Of a stretch of 13,179 nt of DNA, positions 1 to 6,103 are shown piece by piece. The notes under the pieces were generated by a model. The model made no database searches. It was not told the origin of the DNA and saw only the letters and a program-made list of their open reading frames with translations. A program made the position numbers and the translations under genes. The stretch is from Nitrososphaerota archaeon (GTDB taxonomy: Archaea; Thermoproteota; Nitrososphaeria; Nitrososphaerales; Nitrososphaeraceae), in the NCBI GenBank assembly GCA_005877345.1, contig VBPR01000048.1:1-13179 (forward strand), written 5' to 3'. How positions within the stretch are numbered: position 1 is the first letter of the stretch; each line of letters begins with the position of its first letter.

Positions 1-42
1 GTTAAGAATATTGTTATGTTACGAAAAAAGCCTTAAAATTAG

Positions 43-50
43 ATATAAAA
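43..50 (+). promoter_or_regulatory. TATA box of truD
   Basis: The octamer ATATAAAA is centred about 28 bases before the ATG at 75, the usual spacing between an archaeal TATA box and the transcription start. The transcript would therefore start at or next to the start codon and be leaderless. This supports the ATG at 75 over the in-frame ATGs at 99, 123 and 153. Confidence 0.5.
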
Positions 51-74
51 AGATTTTTCATACTAATCTTCCAG

Positions 75-1367
75 ATGATTCCCACAAGAAAAAAAATAAT
101 GAACTTGGATAATCAACAGACTATGAATGAAGATGTCCCAAATATTGACAGGATGGCAGGCATTGAAATATACTCTACAAAATTTGATGGAATTGGAGGT
201 TCAATAAAGGCAAGAAATGAAGACTTTAAGGTTTTAGAATTACTCGTCAAATCAATTTCAAGGGACATTTCTAGGAACTCTGACAATTCCTACAGGTTCC
301 CAGTATTGCTATTACAAAAAAAAGGACTAGATTCTAATCACGCCATTATTGAGATATCCAATCAGCTTGGGACAAAGGTTAGAGTACTAGGAATTAAGGA
401 TTCTAAAGCCGTTACCACACAATATGCAACCTGTGATAACAAGAAATTCAGAATAGGAAAGACCACGCATACAAATTTATCATTACTTGGATACTCAAAA
501 CATTCCATAAAAAAATCTCATATTAAGGGAAACCAATTCGAGATAAATATTTCAAATCCATTAAGGAGCGATATTGATGAATTTATTACTGAAATCAACA
601 ATATTCCAAATTATTACGGTCTTCAACGTTTTGGCAGTGAAAGACTAGTTACACATTTAGTCGGCAGAGAGATTATCAATAGAAATTTTAAGAAAGCAGT
701 TGAAATATTCTTGTGCCATACAACAGAATATGATACTCAGTGTAGTAAAGAAATAAGAGAAAAGTGCAATGATCCAAAAAATTATGGACATGTTTTGAAG
801 ATTATCCCAAAAGGAATGGACATTGAGCGCAATCTCTTGTGCTCGCTTGTCGATGGCAAGGGTTCCATAAGCGCCTTAAGATCAGTTCCATTAAATATAA
901 GGAGATTATTCGTTCATGCGTATCAAGCTTTTATGTTTAACAAATGCTTGAGCAGTATGATAAGGAATGGAGAATCAATTTCTTGTTGCCTAAAAAATGA
1001 TTTTTGCTTCAAGTTAGAAAATCAAATGACTATGGGTAAATTGATGAAATATCTTGATGACGGTAATACTAATCTGGTGCCTGCAATGCATTTGCCTGGT
1101 TATTCATTTAAATCTACAGATGGAAGATTTGAAAATAGTTTGTCCCTTCTGATGAAACAGGAAAATATCTCTCCCAAAGATTTCTATCTTAAGGAAATGC
1201 AGGAATTGAGTGTAGAGGGTGGCTTTAGACAATTACCACTCCTAGTAAATGATTTCGCTTATTCTGATAATCTTTTGGTAAAATTCAAAATACCAATAGG
1301 TTCGTATGCGACTATCCTACTGCGAGAATTAATGAAACCGGACGATCCTATAAAATCTGGTTTTTAA
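75..1367 (+). CDS. truD: tRNA pseudouridine(13) synthase TruD
   Basis: This cytoplasmic enzyme isomerises uridine 13 in the D arm of tRNA to pseudouridine. The 430-residue length is normal for archaeal TruD. Visible family signatures are GIGGSIKARNEDFKV near residues 39-53, the catalytic loop GIKDSKAVTTQ at 106-116 with catalytic Asp109, LGYSKHSIKKSHIKGNQFEI at 138-157, NYYGLQRFG at 179-187, and the C-terminal IPIGSYATILLRELMK. No key residue is missing. A TATA box about 28 bases upstream places the transcription start at this ATG, so I keep the long N-terminus, although the first 26 residues lie outside the conserved domain and later in-frame ATGs are possible. The gene appears to be transcribed alone, because the next gene has its own promoter. 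Confidence 0.95.
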   Translation: MIPTRKKIMNLDNQQTMNEDVPNIDRMAGIEIYSTKFDGIGGSIKARNEDFKVLELLVKSISRDISRNSDNSYRFPVLLLQKKGLDSNHAIIEISNQLGTKVRVLGIKDSKAVTTQYATCDNKKFRIGKTTHTNLSLLGYSKHSIKKSHIKGNQFEINISNPLRSDIDEFITEINNIPNYYGLQRFGSERLVTHLVGREIINRNFKKAVEIFLCHTTEYDTQCSKEIREKCNDPKNYGHVLKIIPKGMDIERNLLCSLVDGKGSISALRSVPLNIRRLFVHAYQAFMFNKCLSSMIRNGESISCCLKNDFCFKLENQMTMGKLMKYLDDGNTNLVPAMHLPGYSFKSTDGRFENSLSLLMKQENISPKDFYLKEMQELSVEGGFRQLPLLVNDFAYSDNLLVKFKIPIGSYATILLRELMKPDDPIKSGF

Positions 1368-1470
1368 TCCTATTATAAGGCGGTTCAAAAAATTTGGAAT
1401 TGAACGTTTTATACGCAACATTACTACTTGGGTTTCATTTAATTGAAAGTGGGTAACTTTATCTATGCAA

Positions 1471-1478
1471 TATAAATA
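1471..1478 (+). promoter_or_regulatory. TATA box of the Cas4-like gene
   Basis: TATAAATA is centred about 27 bases before the ATG at 1502. It predicts a leaderless transcript and separates this gene from truD, whose stop codon is 134 bases upstream. It is one of the clearest promoter matches in the window. Confidence 0.55.
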
Positions 1479-1501
1479 TGACTTTTATTTAATGAGCAAC
1501 G

Positions 1502-2137
1502 ATGCTTGGGGCTAAGAACTTCCACAAAGTCATAGAAGACGAACTAATTAAAATCTCTAAGAAACTAGCACTAAGTTATGACTCAAATGGAATACATGTA
1601 TTAGAAATAACACGTTGCAGTAGGTTGTCTTATTTTGAAAGAATGGATCCTTTTGTAGACGAATTTTCAAATGCTTTGACCAATATATTCAAAAGCTCCC
1701 TTACAATGTTTCTGAACGGAATAACAAGGGAGTATAAGATTGAGGATCTTGCAATTTACGCTACTGTAGACTTAATAATAGATAATGATATGATAATTAA
1801 TTTCGTACCGGTCTCCAAAATACCAGAATATCCTCATCCAAATGATCTTCTTTACACTAATGCAAGCATGTTTATTTTCGACATTATAGGCGGTTTCATA
1901 GTTTATTTTACACCTGAAGGCAAATTTGTTGAATTCAGTGTTTCAAAAAGTAAAAGAATGTTTGAGCAAGTTGTAAGGAGAGCAAGAATCTTGCACCTCT
2001 TGCTTAAGGAAAAAAAGACACCAGTTGTAGAACCTAGCGAGTTATGTTTTTCATGCAAGTATTTTCAAAGATGTTTTGGGCAACAAAAAGAATCAGGACA
2101 TATGCTGGATATTTTAGGAGTTGGAAAGAAAAAATAA
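1502..2137 (+). CDS. Cas4/Dna2-like Fe-S protein, probably nuclease-degenerate
   Basis: The 211-residue protein has the layout of the Cas4/RecB-like PD-(D/E)XK family: one Cys early (Cys39 in ITRCSRLSYFERMDP) and a C-terminal trio CFSCKYFQRC (Cys182, Cys185, Cys191), the four ligands that hold a [4Fe-4S] cluster in Cas4. Between them, a beta-hairpin region (residues 84-106) carries Asp90 and Lys106, which could match the family's D...ExK residues. The Glu position before the Lys reads Val-Ser-Lys, so the metal-binding acidic residue appears to be lost. No cas1, cas2 or CRISPR array is visible, so a CRISPR adaptation role is unsupported. A free-standing repair or structural DNA-binding role is conceivable. 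The family call is by eye. Transcription is probably leaderless from 1502. Confidence 0.65.
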   Translation: MLGAKNFHKVIEDELIKISKKLALSYDSNGIHVLEITRCSRLSYFERMDPFVDEFSNALTNIFKSSLTMFLNGITREYKIEDLAIYATVDLIIDNDMIINFVPVSKIPEYPHPNDLLYTNASMFIFDIIGGFIVYFTPEGKFVEFSVSKSKRMFEQVVRRARILHLLLKEKKTPVVEPSELCFSCKYFQRCFGQQKESGHMLDILGVGKKK

Positions 2138-2139
2138 TT

Positions 2140-2168
2140 GTCAAGAAATTTATTTTTCTACTCTTGAC
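2140..2168. terminator. Hairpin between convergent genes, possible terminator
   Basis: GTCAAGA (2140-2146) and TCTTGAC (2162-2168) form a perfect 7-bp inverted repeat around a T-rich 15-base spacer containing TTTATTTTT. It lies just past the stop of the Cas4-like gene and overlaps the 3' end of the small convergent gene. It could terminate transcription from the left; archaeal termination depends mainly on the T-run. Confidence 0.35.
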
Positions 2169-2275
2169 TTATGAATCAGCTGATTAATCCTCCTTGTTCT
2201 AACCCCAAACAAGATACCGGTGAATATTACAAAAACTCCTGTTGTAATACCATACATTAAGAATGTTTCGGCCAT
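2150..2275 (-). CDS. Small single-pass membrane protein (41 aa)
   Basis: An ATG at 2275 opens a 41-codon frame ending in TAA at 2150. The protein begins MAETFLMYGITTGVFVIFTG and continues with a hydrophobic helix at about residues 6-25, then a strongly basic tail rich in Arg, Lys and His (residues 26-41). That layout predicts one membrane-spanning helix with the basic end in the cytoplasm by the positive-inside rule. I recognise no family. The evidence that it is real is the coherent topology, the start and stop fitted neatly between two genes, and convergence with the Cas4-like gene, whose stop is only 12 bases away. It may be a subunit of a membrane complex or a free small protein. Conservation in relatives was not testable here. 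Confidence 0.6.
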   Translation of the reverse strand: MAETFLMYGITTGVFVIFTGILFGVRTRRINQLIHKSRVEK

Positions 2276-2328
2276 ATCTTCAGATTTATCTCATTAGCAT
2301 TTAATTTTTTCTAAAGATTTTCTTATTT

Positions 2329-2916
2329 TCACGGATGCGGGTAATTAATGCTGAATTGCTGTTCGCCGCCCGTCGATTGGAAGCTGCCTGTTTGTTTGAA
2401 AAAATAGGTTCCATTTACTAGGTATTTTGAAGCATTAATATCATTGGTAATTTGGGATAAATTTAGATCCTTGCTACTTTGGATTATTTTCTTATCTTTT
2501 AAAATGAGTGTACCGTTTCCAATAACTGGAAAAATACTATCTTGTGAATCTACAAAACCTTCTGGCCGATTCCCTATGTCACCAGAAGCAATTCTTGTAG
2601 AATTGGAGTATACATTGTATGATATCGATTCAAGTATAACGGTACCTTTATTTGGGTTGAAGACATTAAAAATAATTGAAAAGTTTCCCTTTCCATCATG
2701 AGCATTTCCTGTTCTAATATCTTTAATTGATAACTCGGGTGGTTTAGCTTCTTTAATTGCTTCCTGATTGAAAATACTTGACTTTGTAATATTCATATTG
2801 GCTAGGCCTATTTTTGAAAAATCGCCTGATTGAAAATTTCCACTAAAAGCGATTAAATAAATAACAATCGCTATCACTGCAATAATGACAATAGAAGCAA
2901 TAATCTTTTTTCCCAT
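2329..2916 (-). CDS. Membrane-anchored LEA14/WHy-like protein
   Basis: The protein has an N-terminal signal anchor (residues 4-25, IIASIVIIAVIAIVIYLIAF) after MGKK, followed by an extracytoplasmic domain of about 165 residues rich in N-glycosylation-type NxS/T sites. The central part, FSIIFNVFNPNKGTVILESI followed by a SYNVYSNSTRIASGDIG strand, has the 'strand-NPN-strand-Y-strand-G' pattern of LEA14/water-stress (WHy) beta-sandwich domains. Its divergent neighbour at 3062 has the same plan and is probably a paralogue. WHy proteins are associated with desiccation and stress tolerance; the role here is inference. I chose the ATG at 2916 (195 aa). A TTG at 2940 would add eight residues, and a TATA-like stretch at 2955-2967 fits a short leader for the ATG at least as well. 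Confidence 0.6.
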   Translation of the reverse strand: MGKKIIASIVIIAVIAIVIYLIAFSGNFQSGDFSKIGLANMNITKSSIFNQEAIKEAKPPELSIKDIRTGNAHDGKGNFSIIFNVFNPNKGTVILESISYNVYSNSTRIASGDIGNRPEGFVDSQDSIFPVIGNGTLILKDKKIIQSSKDLNLSQITNDINASKYLVNGTYFFKQTGSFQSTGGEQQFSINYPHP

Positions 2917-3033
2917 TATTTTCAACAATCCTATAATCAAAAGATTATTTTAGTCTATTTATTATAGCCGGATTTATGCAATATGCGATGGATTGTTTCT
3001 CATCTGATTAACTAATAGAATTCTGGACTAAGA

Positions 3034-3043
3034 TTATATTTAT
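3034..3043 (+). promoter_or_regulatory. TATA box of the plus-strand LEA14-like gene
   Basis: TTATATTTAT is centred about 24 bases before the ATG at 3062, which predicts a leaderless or nearly leaderless transcript. It sits in the 121-145 base region shared with the divergent LEA14-like gene. Confidence 0.5.
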
Positions 3044-3061
3044 GACATAATAATCCTGATT

Positions 3062-3580
3062 ATGTTTATCGGCTCAAGAAGAGCTATCCTTATAGGTGCT
3101 ATTGCTGCTATCGTAGCGTTTATTGTACTTTTCCCTGCTATTCCTGACCTCCTCAAAGGCGGTAGTGAATTGACAGATGTAATAATAAGTATCAAAAATA
3201 TTACAATTGAAAATTCAAATCTCGTTAACAATACCATCCCGCTAAAAGTAACTTTTGAGATACTTAACCAAGGTAATAAAGCCTTCTCAACTTCTAAAAT
3301 TGAGTACACAGTCAACGCAAATAATACTCATTTGGGTAATGGAATTCTCTCATATGAAGATATTCCACCAAATGGAAGACCACAATTGTATCCAAATTCA
3401 CCTACTACGCTTCAGTCAACAATTCTACTAAGTCGTACTAATTCTAATTCAGAATTATTCGATAAATTACATAATGGCAAGTTTGTAACCAACTCTACGG
3501 AATGGAATGTCAATGGAACTGCTCAGATAGACTCGGCTTTTACGATCTATCCGGTTGCTTTTAATAGCAAGCTAGGATAA
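3062..3580 (+). CDS. Membrane-anchored LEA14/WHy-like protein (paralogue)
   Basis: The 172-residue protein starts with a basic segment and one hydrophobic helix (about residues 8-25, ending before PAIPDLLKGG), then an exported domain. The pattern IPLKVTFEILNQGNKAFSTS followed by KIEYTVNANNTHLGNGILSYE matches the core of the divergent neighbour at 2329-2916 (strand, N-x-G/N turn, I-x-Y, short N-rich turn, G) and suggests a LEA14/WHy-like beta sandwich. Several NxS/T sites fit a surface location. The two genes face away from each other across a short shared promoter region, so co-regulation is plausible. It ends 15 bases before the convergent TFE-beta gene. Function (stress or envelope protection) is inferred from the fold, which I assigned by eye. 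Confidence 0.6.
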   Translation: MFIGSRRAILIGAIAAIVAFIVLFPAIPDLLKGGSELTDVIISIKNITIENSNLVNNTIPLKVTFEILNQGNKAFSTSKIEYTVNANNTHLGNGILSYEDIPPNGRPQLYPNSPTTLQSTILLSRTNSNSELFDKLHNGKFVTNSTEWNVNGTAQIDSAFTIYPVAFNSKLG

Positions 3581-3595
3581 CAGAACTATACTTTT

Positions 3596-4036
3596 TTATT
3601 TTTCGTTCTTTATGTAGCCCTTTTCGAAACCAGCAACAATCCATTCCTCTAACCAAACACACTTTGCCGGACTATAAGGACTTCCTTCATCTTCAGAAGA
3701 ACACGAATGTTGATAAGCACAGCTAAAGCACGGAGCTCCCTCAACAGACTCAATTTGTATTGGTTTTCTATTATATTCGGCGATGGCGGATTTCTTTACA
3801 ATTAGTTTGTATGTCCATCTGCCCTTGTGCAATATTTTTTCACGAGAAATGAGAGATTGCCTTTCCAGATTTCCAGCCAACCTTGATCCGTCCCTACTAT
3901 CTAGTGAGAATTCCTTGCAGATTTCAGTTTGAAAAACCCCGTCCTCACCGCTTTTTAATATTGCCTGAAATACCTGCTCTAATAATTCATGCTTATTCTT
4001 ATACATATTTTTGGGAAGATTAATAATTTGAGACAA
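3596..4036 (-). CDS. Transcription factor TFE-beta / RPC34-like (Fe-S winged helix)
   Basis: This small basal transcription factor is the archaeal counterpart of RNA polymerase III subunit RPC34/RPC39. In Crenarchaeota and Thaumarchaeota such orthologues are known, and the crenarchaeal one acts as TFE-beta with TFE-alpha in initiation. The N-terminal half (about residues 15-85) is a winged helix: VFQAILKSGEDGVFQTEICK, the recognition-helix area RDGSRLAGNLERQSLI, then the wing REKILHKGRWTYKLIV. The C-terminus has Cys103, Cys106, Cys112 and Cys126 in C-x2-C-x5-C-x13-C followed by WLEEW, closely resembling the [4Fe-4S] tail of human RPC39 (C..C..C..G.ISP..C...EWL, from memory), including the SP before the last Cys. 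The start is TTG at 4036, supported by a TATA box 28 bases upstream; ATG at 4006 is the alternative. Confidence 0.75.
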   Translation of the reverse strand: MSQIINLPKNMYKNKHELLEQVFQAILKSGEDGVFQTEICKEFSLDSRDGSRLAGNLERQSLISREKILHKGRWTYKLIVKKSAIAEYNRKPIQIESVEGAPCFSCAYQHSCSSEDEGSPYSPAKCVWLEEWIVAGFEKGYIKNEK

Positions 4037-4060
4037 AAGATAAATTTGTATCCAGATAAT

Positions 4061-4068
4061 AATATAAA
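4061..4068 (-). promoter_or_regulatory. TATA box of the TFE-beta gene
   Basis: On the minus strand this reads TTTATATT, inside TTTTTATATT. It is centred about 28 bases upstream of the TTG at 4036, favouring a leaderless transcript beginning at that TTG. Confidence 0.5.
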
Positions 4069-4158
4069 AATCTTGGCATTATCTATTCAATCTGCGGCTT
4101 TATTTGAGGGATATTGACATTTATGGTCTATATCTAGAATTTTCTTAATGGGTATTGT

Positions 4159-4181
4159 TCTAATTTGGAACTCAAATTAGA
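4159..4181. repeat. Perfect inverted repeat, 9-bp arms
   Basis: TCTAATTTG (4159-4167) and CAAATTAGA (4173-4181) flank the 5-base loop GAACT. It lies in the gene-free stretch 4081-4508, upstream of the TFE-beta promoter. Beyond this, a second inverted repeat, a tRNA fragment and a TATA box (listed separately), I see nothing else recognisable in that stretch. The repeat could be an operator or an RNA hairpin. Confidence 0.5.
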
Positions 4182-4283
4182 GAGGTTCCACGACTGTTTC
4201 AAAATTTGAAATAAGATCGATTACTAATAATCACTAACGTGCAACGATTAATAGGTTCTGAAAATCTGTTTTGCAATATAAAT

Positions 4284-4303
4284 TGCGGTCATCGGGATTT
4301 GAA
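4284..4303 (-). mobile_element. tRNA-Gly 3'-end copy, candidate attachment site
   Basis: Read on the minus strand, TTCAAATCCCGATGACCGCA matches positions 54-73 of the intact tRNA-Gly gene (9224-9243) at 19 of 20 bases; the difference is A instead of G at tRNA position 65. The preceding base is G, which would be G53 of an intronless tRNA. Bases further upstream do not form a T stem, and no anticodon or D arm is present, so this is a fragment and not a second tRNA gene. It has the same orientation as the intact gene and lies on its 3' side, as expected for the distal end of an element integrated at a tRNA 3' end. Confidence 0.55.
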
Positions 4304-4329
4304 CTTGCTATCTAAAGAAATTCAGCTAC

Positions 4330-4357
4330 GATTTTCTAAATAAATTTTTAGAAAATC
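4330..4357. repeat. Perfect inverted repeat, 11-bp arms, beside the att-like site
   Basis: GATTTTCTAAA (4330-4340) and TTTAGAAAATC (4347-4357) flank the loop TAAATT. It lies 27 bases inside the candidate left end of the island. It could be a recombinase or regulator binding site at the element end, or a terminator-like hairpin; the sequence does not distinguish these. Confidence 0.5.
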
Positions 4358-4373
4358 TAATACTGGTTCCAGG

Positions 4374-4383
4374 TATATAAAAA
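4374..4383 (+). promoter_or_regulatory. Strong TATA box upstream of the glycosidase gene
   Basis: TATATAAAAA is a near-ideal archaeal TATA box on the plus strand and predicts a start near 4405. No convincing gene begins there. If it drives the glycosidase, the transcript has a leader of roughly 260 bases before the ATG at 4665, or about 105 before the ATG at 4509. A 43-codon frame at 4433-4564 lies in that leader but has no recognisable features. Confidence 0.4.
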
Positions 4384-4622
4384 TACTAGTAATTAGAACA
4401 GTTACTTGTTACTAGAAGTTTATTACAGCTTGATGTTTCAGCATCTGGATTTTCTAATTCATTGGAACCACAATTTTTTTCCTCTAGTGTTTTCAATTAT
4501 TACAATTAATGACAAGCATCCGTTCTATAGATTGGCCGAGCTCGTTTATAGGTACTCTTATTAGTACAATGTTCAAAATCTTTCAAATAGTTATAGTTAA
4601 AAGCATGGATATGGGAGCACAT

Positions 4623-4652
4623 GAGAGTTACGAGAGTTACGTTTCCGTTTCC
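4623..4652 (+). repeat. Tandem 9-bp and 6-bp repeats in the glycosidase 5' region
   Basis: GAGAGTTAC occurs twice head to tail (4623-4631, 4632-4640), followed directly by two copies of GTTTCC (4641-4646, 4647-4652). They lie just before the ATG at 4665. If the longer frame were translated they would encode a low-complexity ESYESYVSVSV segment, one reason to treat this stretch as leader. Confidence 0.6.
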
Positions 4653-4664
4653 GTTAATAAAAAG

Positions 4665-5915
4665 ATGAGGATCGAATTTACAGTAGTCATTATGCTTTGT
4701 ACTGTCTTCATATCCCCTTGCCTCGCCGATAACATTGCAGCTGAGCCAAATATTGGTTATAACAGTCCTGTGAGTGATAACCGCCAATTCCTGAGTCAGG
4801 AAGGTCACCCTTATCTTGGAATTAACATGCGCGGATACTACACAAGTATGGCTCAGTCAAGAGACTCGAAATTTCTATTCCCAAATAATTATTACGAAAG
4901 CAGCTTTCAGATCCTTTCCAAGACACCTGCTATAGATCATGTAAGGTACAGGTTCTATTGGGAATCGTACATAAAGAATCCAACTGCATTCATGAACGAA
5001 ATAGAGCAAGTCGCAAATACTGCTGATAAGTATGGGATAAAAGTTATTTATGATAATCACCAATTTCACACTTCTTCATGGCTAAATGTTGACAGGGGAA
5101 CAGGTTTTCCTCACTATTTATTTAATGACTCGTTACTGTACAAACAGAATAGTGGAGGTTCTCCAAAATCAGTTGCTGCCAAAGCTTGGTGGACCAATTG
5201 GTGGAACGATGCTGTAAGGGTCAACGGGACAGACGGATGGGTACTTCAGCTAGATTTTCTAAAAAAGATAGTTAAGACGGCTGAAAAACATCCAAGTACG
5301 TTGGGATACGAAATTCTCAGTGAACCACAGGTTCACGATGCCGATCAATGGTCAAAGATAGGTAAATACAATAATTTCATAATTAACGAGCTACGAAACT
5401 TGACAAATAAAACGATCATTTATAGCATGAACATCCCGATCGATCTTAAAAGTCCAATAGGTGTCAACGCAAGCAATTTGGCAAAAATGTCTCCTATCAA
5501 TAAAGAAAATGTTGTATTCAAATTTTCCATGTATGGTATTCCATCGGAAGGATATCAACGTGACAAACTTCAGCTATTTGAGAACACAAGTCGTATAGCT
5601 GGTGTTCCCTTGTACATTGGTGAATGGAATAATGTAAAAAGAGTGGAAACGTATAACCAGAGAGGAGAAAAGGTCTGGTATATAGATCCTTCCCTAAGCG
5701 ATATAAGTCAGGCCATTGCCAACAGGATAGTTAATAATTTTAGGAACATTGGAGTATGGGGTTTAGCGTTTTGGGAGTGGAGCTTCATTCCAAGCAATAC
5801 TCCTAACTTTAATTTGGTAAATAATAGTTACAACAATAACACTAGCCAAGGTTTGCTTCACCCAACCAAATACTATACGATTATGAAAAATGCTTACGAA
5901 CAACTTAACAATTAA
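4665..5915 (+). CDS. Secreted GH5-like glycoside hydrolase (cellulase-like)
   Basis: This is a predicted exported beta-glycanase of the GH5 type. From the ATG at 4665 the 416-residue product starts with a Sec-type signal peptide, MRIEFTVVIMLCTVFISPCLAD, likely cut after Ala21. The (beta/alpha)8 barrel shows VRYRFYWESY near 93-102, YDNHQFHTSSW near 129-139, the acid/base region LGYEILSEPQ with Glu220, the nucleophile region GVPLYIGEWN with Glu320, and the late strand GLAFWEWSF around 367-375. The residue before the acid/base Glu is Ser219 where GH5 enzymes nearly always have Asn (NEP), so activity or specificity may be atypical. The frame is open back to an ATG at 4509, but the extra 52 residues include repeat-encoded low-complexity sequence. 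It is the first gene of the candidate island, with G+C close to the backbone. Confidence 0.8.
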   Translation: MRIEFTVVIMLCTVFISPCLADNIAAEPNIGYNSPVSDNRQFLSQEGHPYLGINMRGYYTSMAQSRDSKFLFPNNYYESSFQILSKTPAIDHVRYRFYWESYIKNPTAFMNEIEQVANTADKYGIKVIYDNHQFHTSSWLNVDRGTGFPHYLFNDSLLYKQNSGGSPKSVAAKAWWTNWWNDAVRVNGTDGWVLQLDFLKKIVKTAEKHPSTLGYEILSEPQVHDADQWSKIGKYNNFIINELRNLTNKTIIYSMNIPIDLKSPIGVNASNLAKMSPINKENVVFKFSMYGIPSEGYQRDKLQLFENTSRIAGVPLYIGEWNNVKRVETYNQRGEKVWYIDPSLSDISQAIANRIVNNFRNIGVWGLAFWEWSFIPSNTPNFNLVNNSYNNNTSQGLLHPTKYYTIMKNAYEQLNN

Positions 5916-6063
5916 CCTAGGCACTTTGTGGAATCATTAATTCGGCCGGATTAGTTCCTTTCATGTAGAAACCTTACCAATATTAAGTATGACACATTCA
6001 ATAGTATAAGTTTTGATGGAAAAGTTATACGTATTGAACAAAAAGTTCTTCCGAATGTTGTAG

Positions 6064-6091
6064 AGGAAACTTCTTCCTGACTTTTATTTTT
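6064..6091 (+). terminator. Possible terminator after the glycosidase gene
   Basis: AGGAA (6064-6068) and TTCCT (6074-6078) form a small hairpin followed by a T-rich run (TTTTATTTTT from 6082). It lies about 150 bases after the glycosidase stop, just before the convergent DUF2252 gene ends. The rest of the 5916-6103 gap shows nothing recognisable. Confidence 0.3.
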
Positions 6092-6103
6092 CTCAGAATG
6101 TTT

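Noticed and set aside
1502..2137. Part of a CRISPR-Cas locus
   Set aside because: No repeat-spacer array and no other cas gene are visible in the window; the Cas4-like protein stands alone.
2174..2185. Perfect palindrome AATCAGCTGATT as an operator
   Set aside because: It lies inside the coding sequence of the 41-residue protein and is explained by its codons.
3040..3315. 91-codon minus-strand frame opposite the LEA14-like gene
   Set aside because: Antisense to a gene with a coherent anchor and domain; no independent support.
4284..4303. A second tRNA gene
   Set aside because: Only the T loop, the 3' T-stem strand and the acceptor 3' strand are present; no D arm, anticodon arm or 5' T-stem strand lies nearby.
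4433..4564. 43-codon plus-strand frame downstream of a strong TATA box
   Set aside because: No recognisable features, long distance from the predicted transcript start, and it runs into the glycosidase 5' region in another frame; not supported as a gene.
4506..4808. 100-codon minus-strand frame opposite the glycosidase 5' region
   Set aside because: Overlaps the leader and signal-peptide region of the GH5-like gene, with no domain signature.
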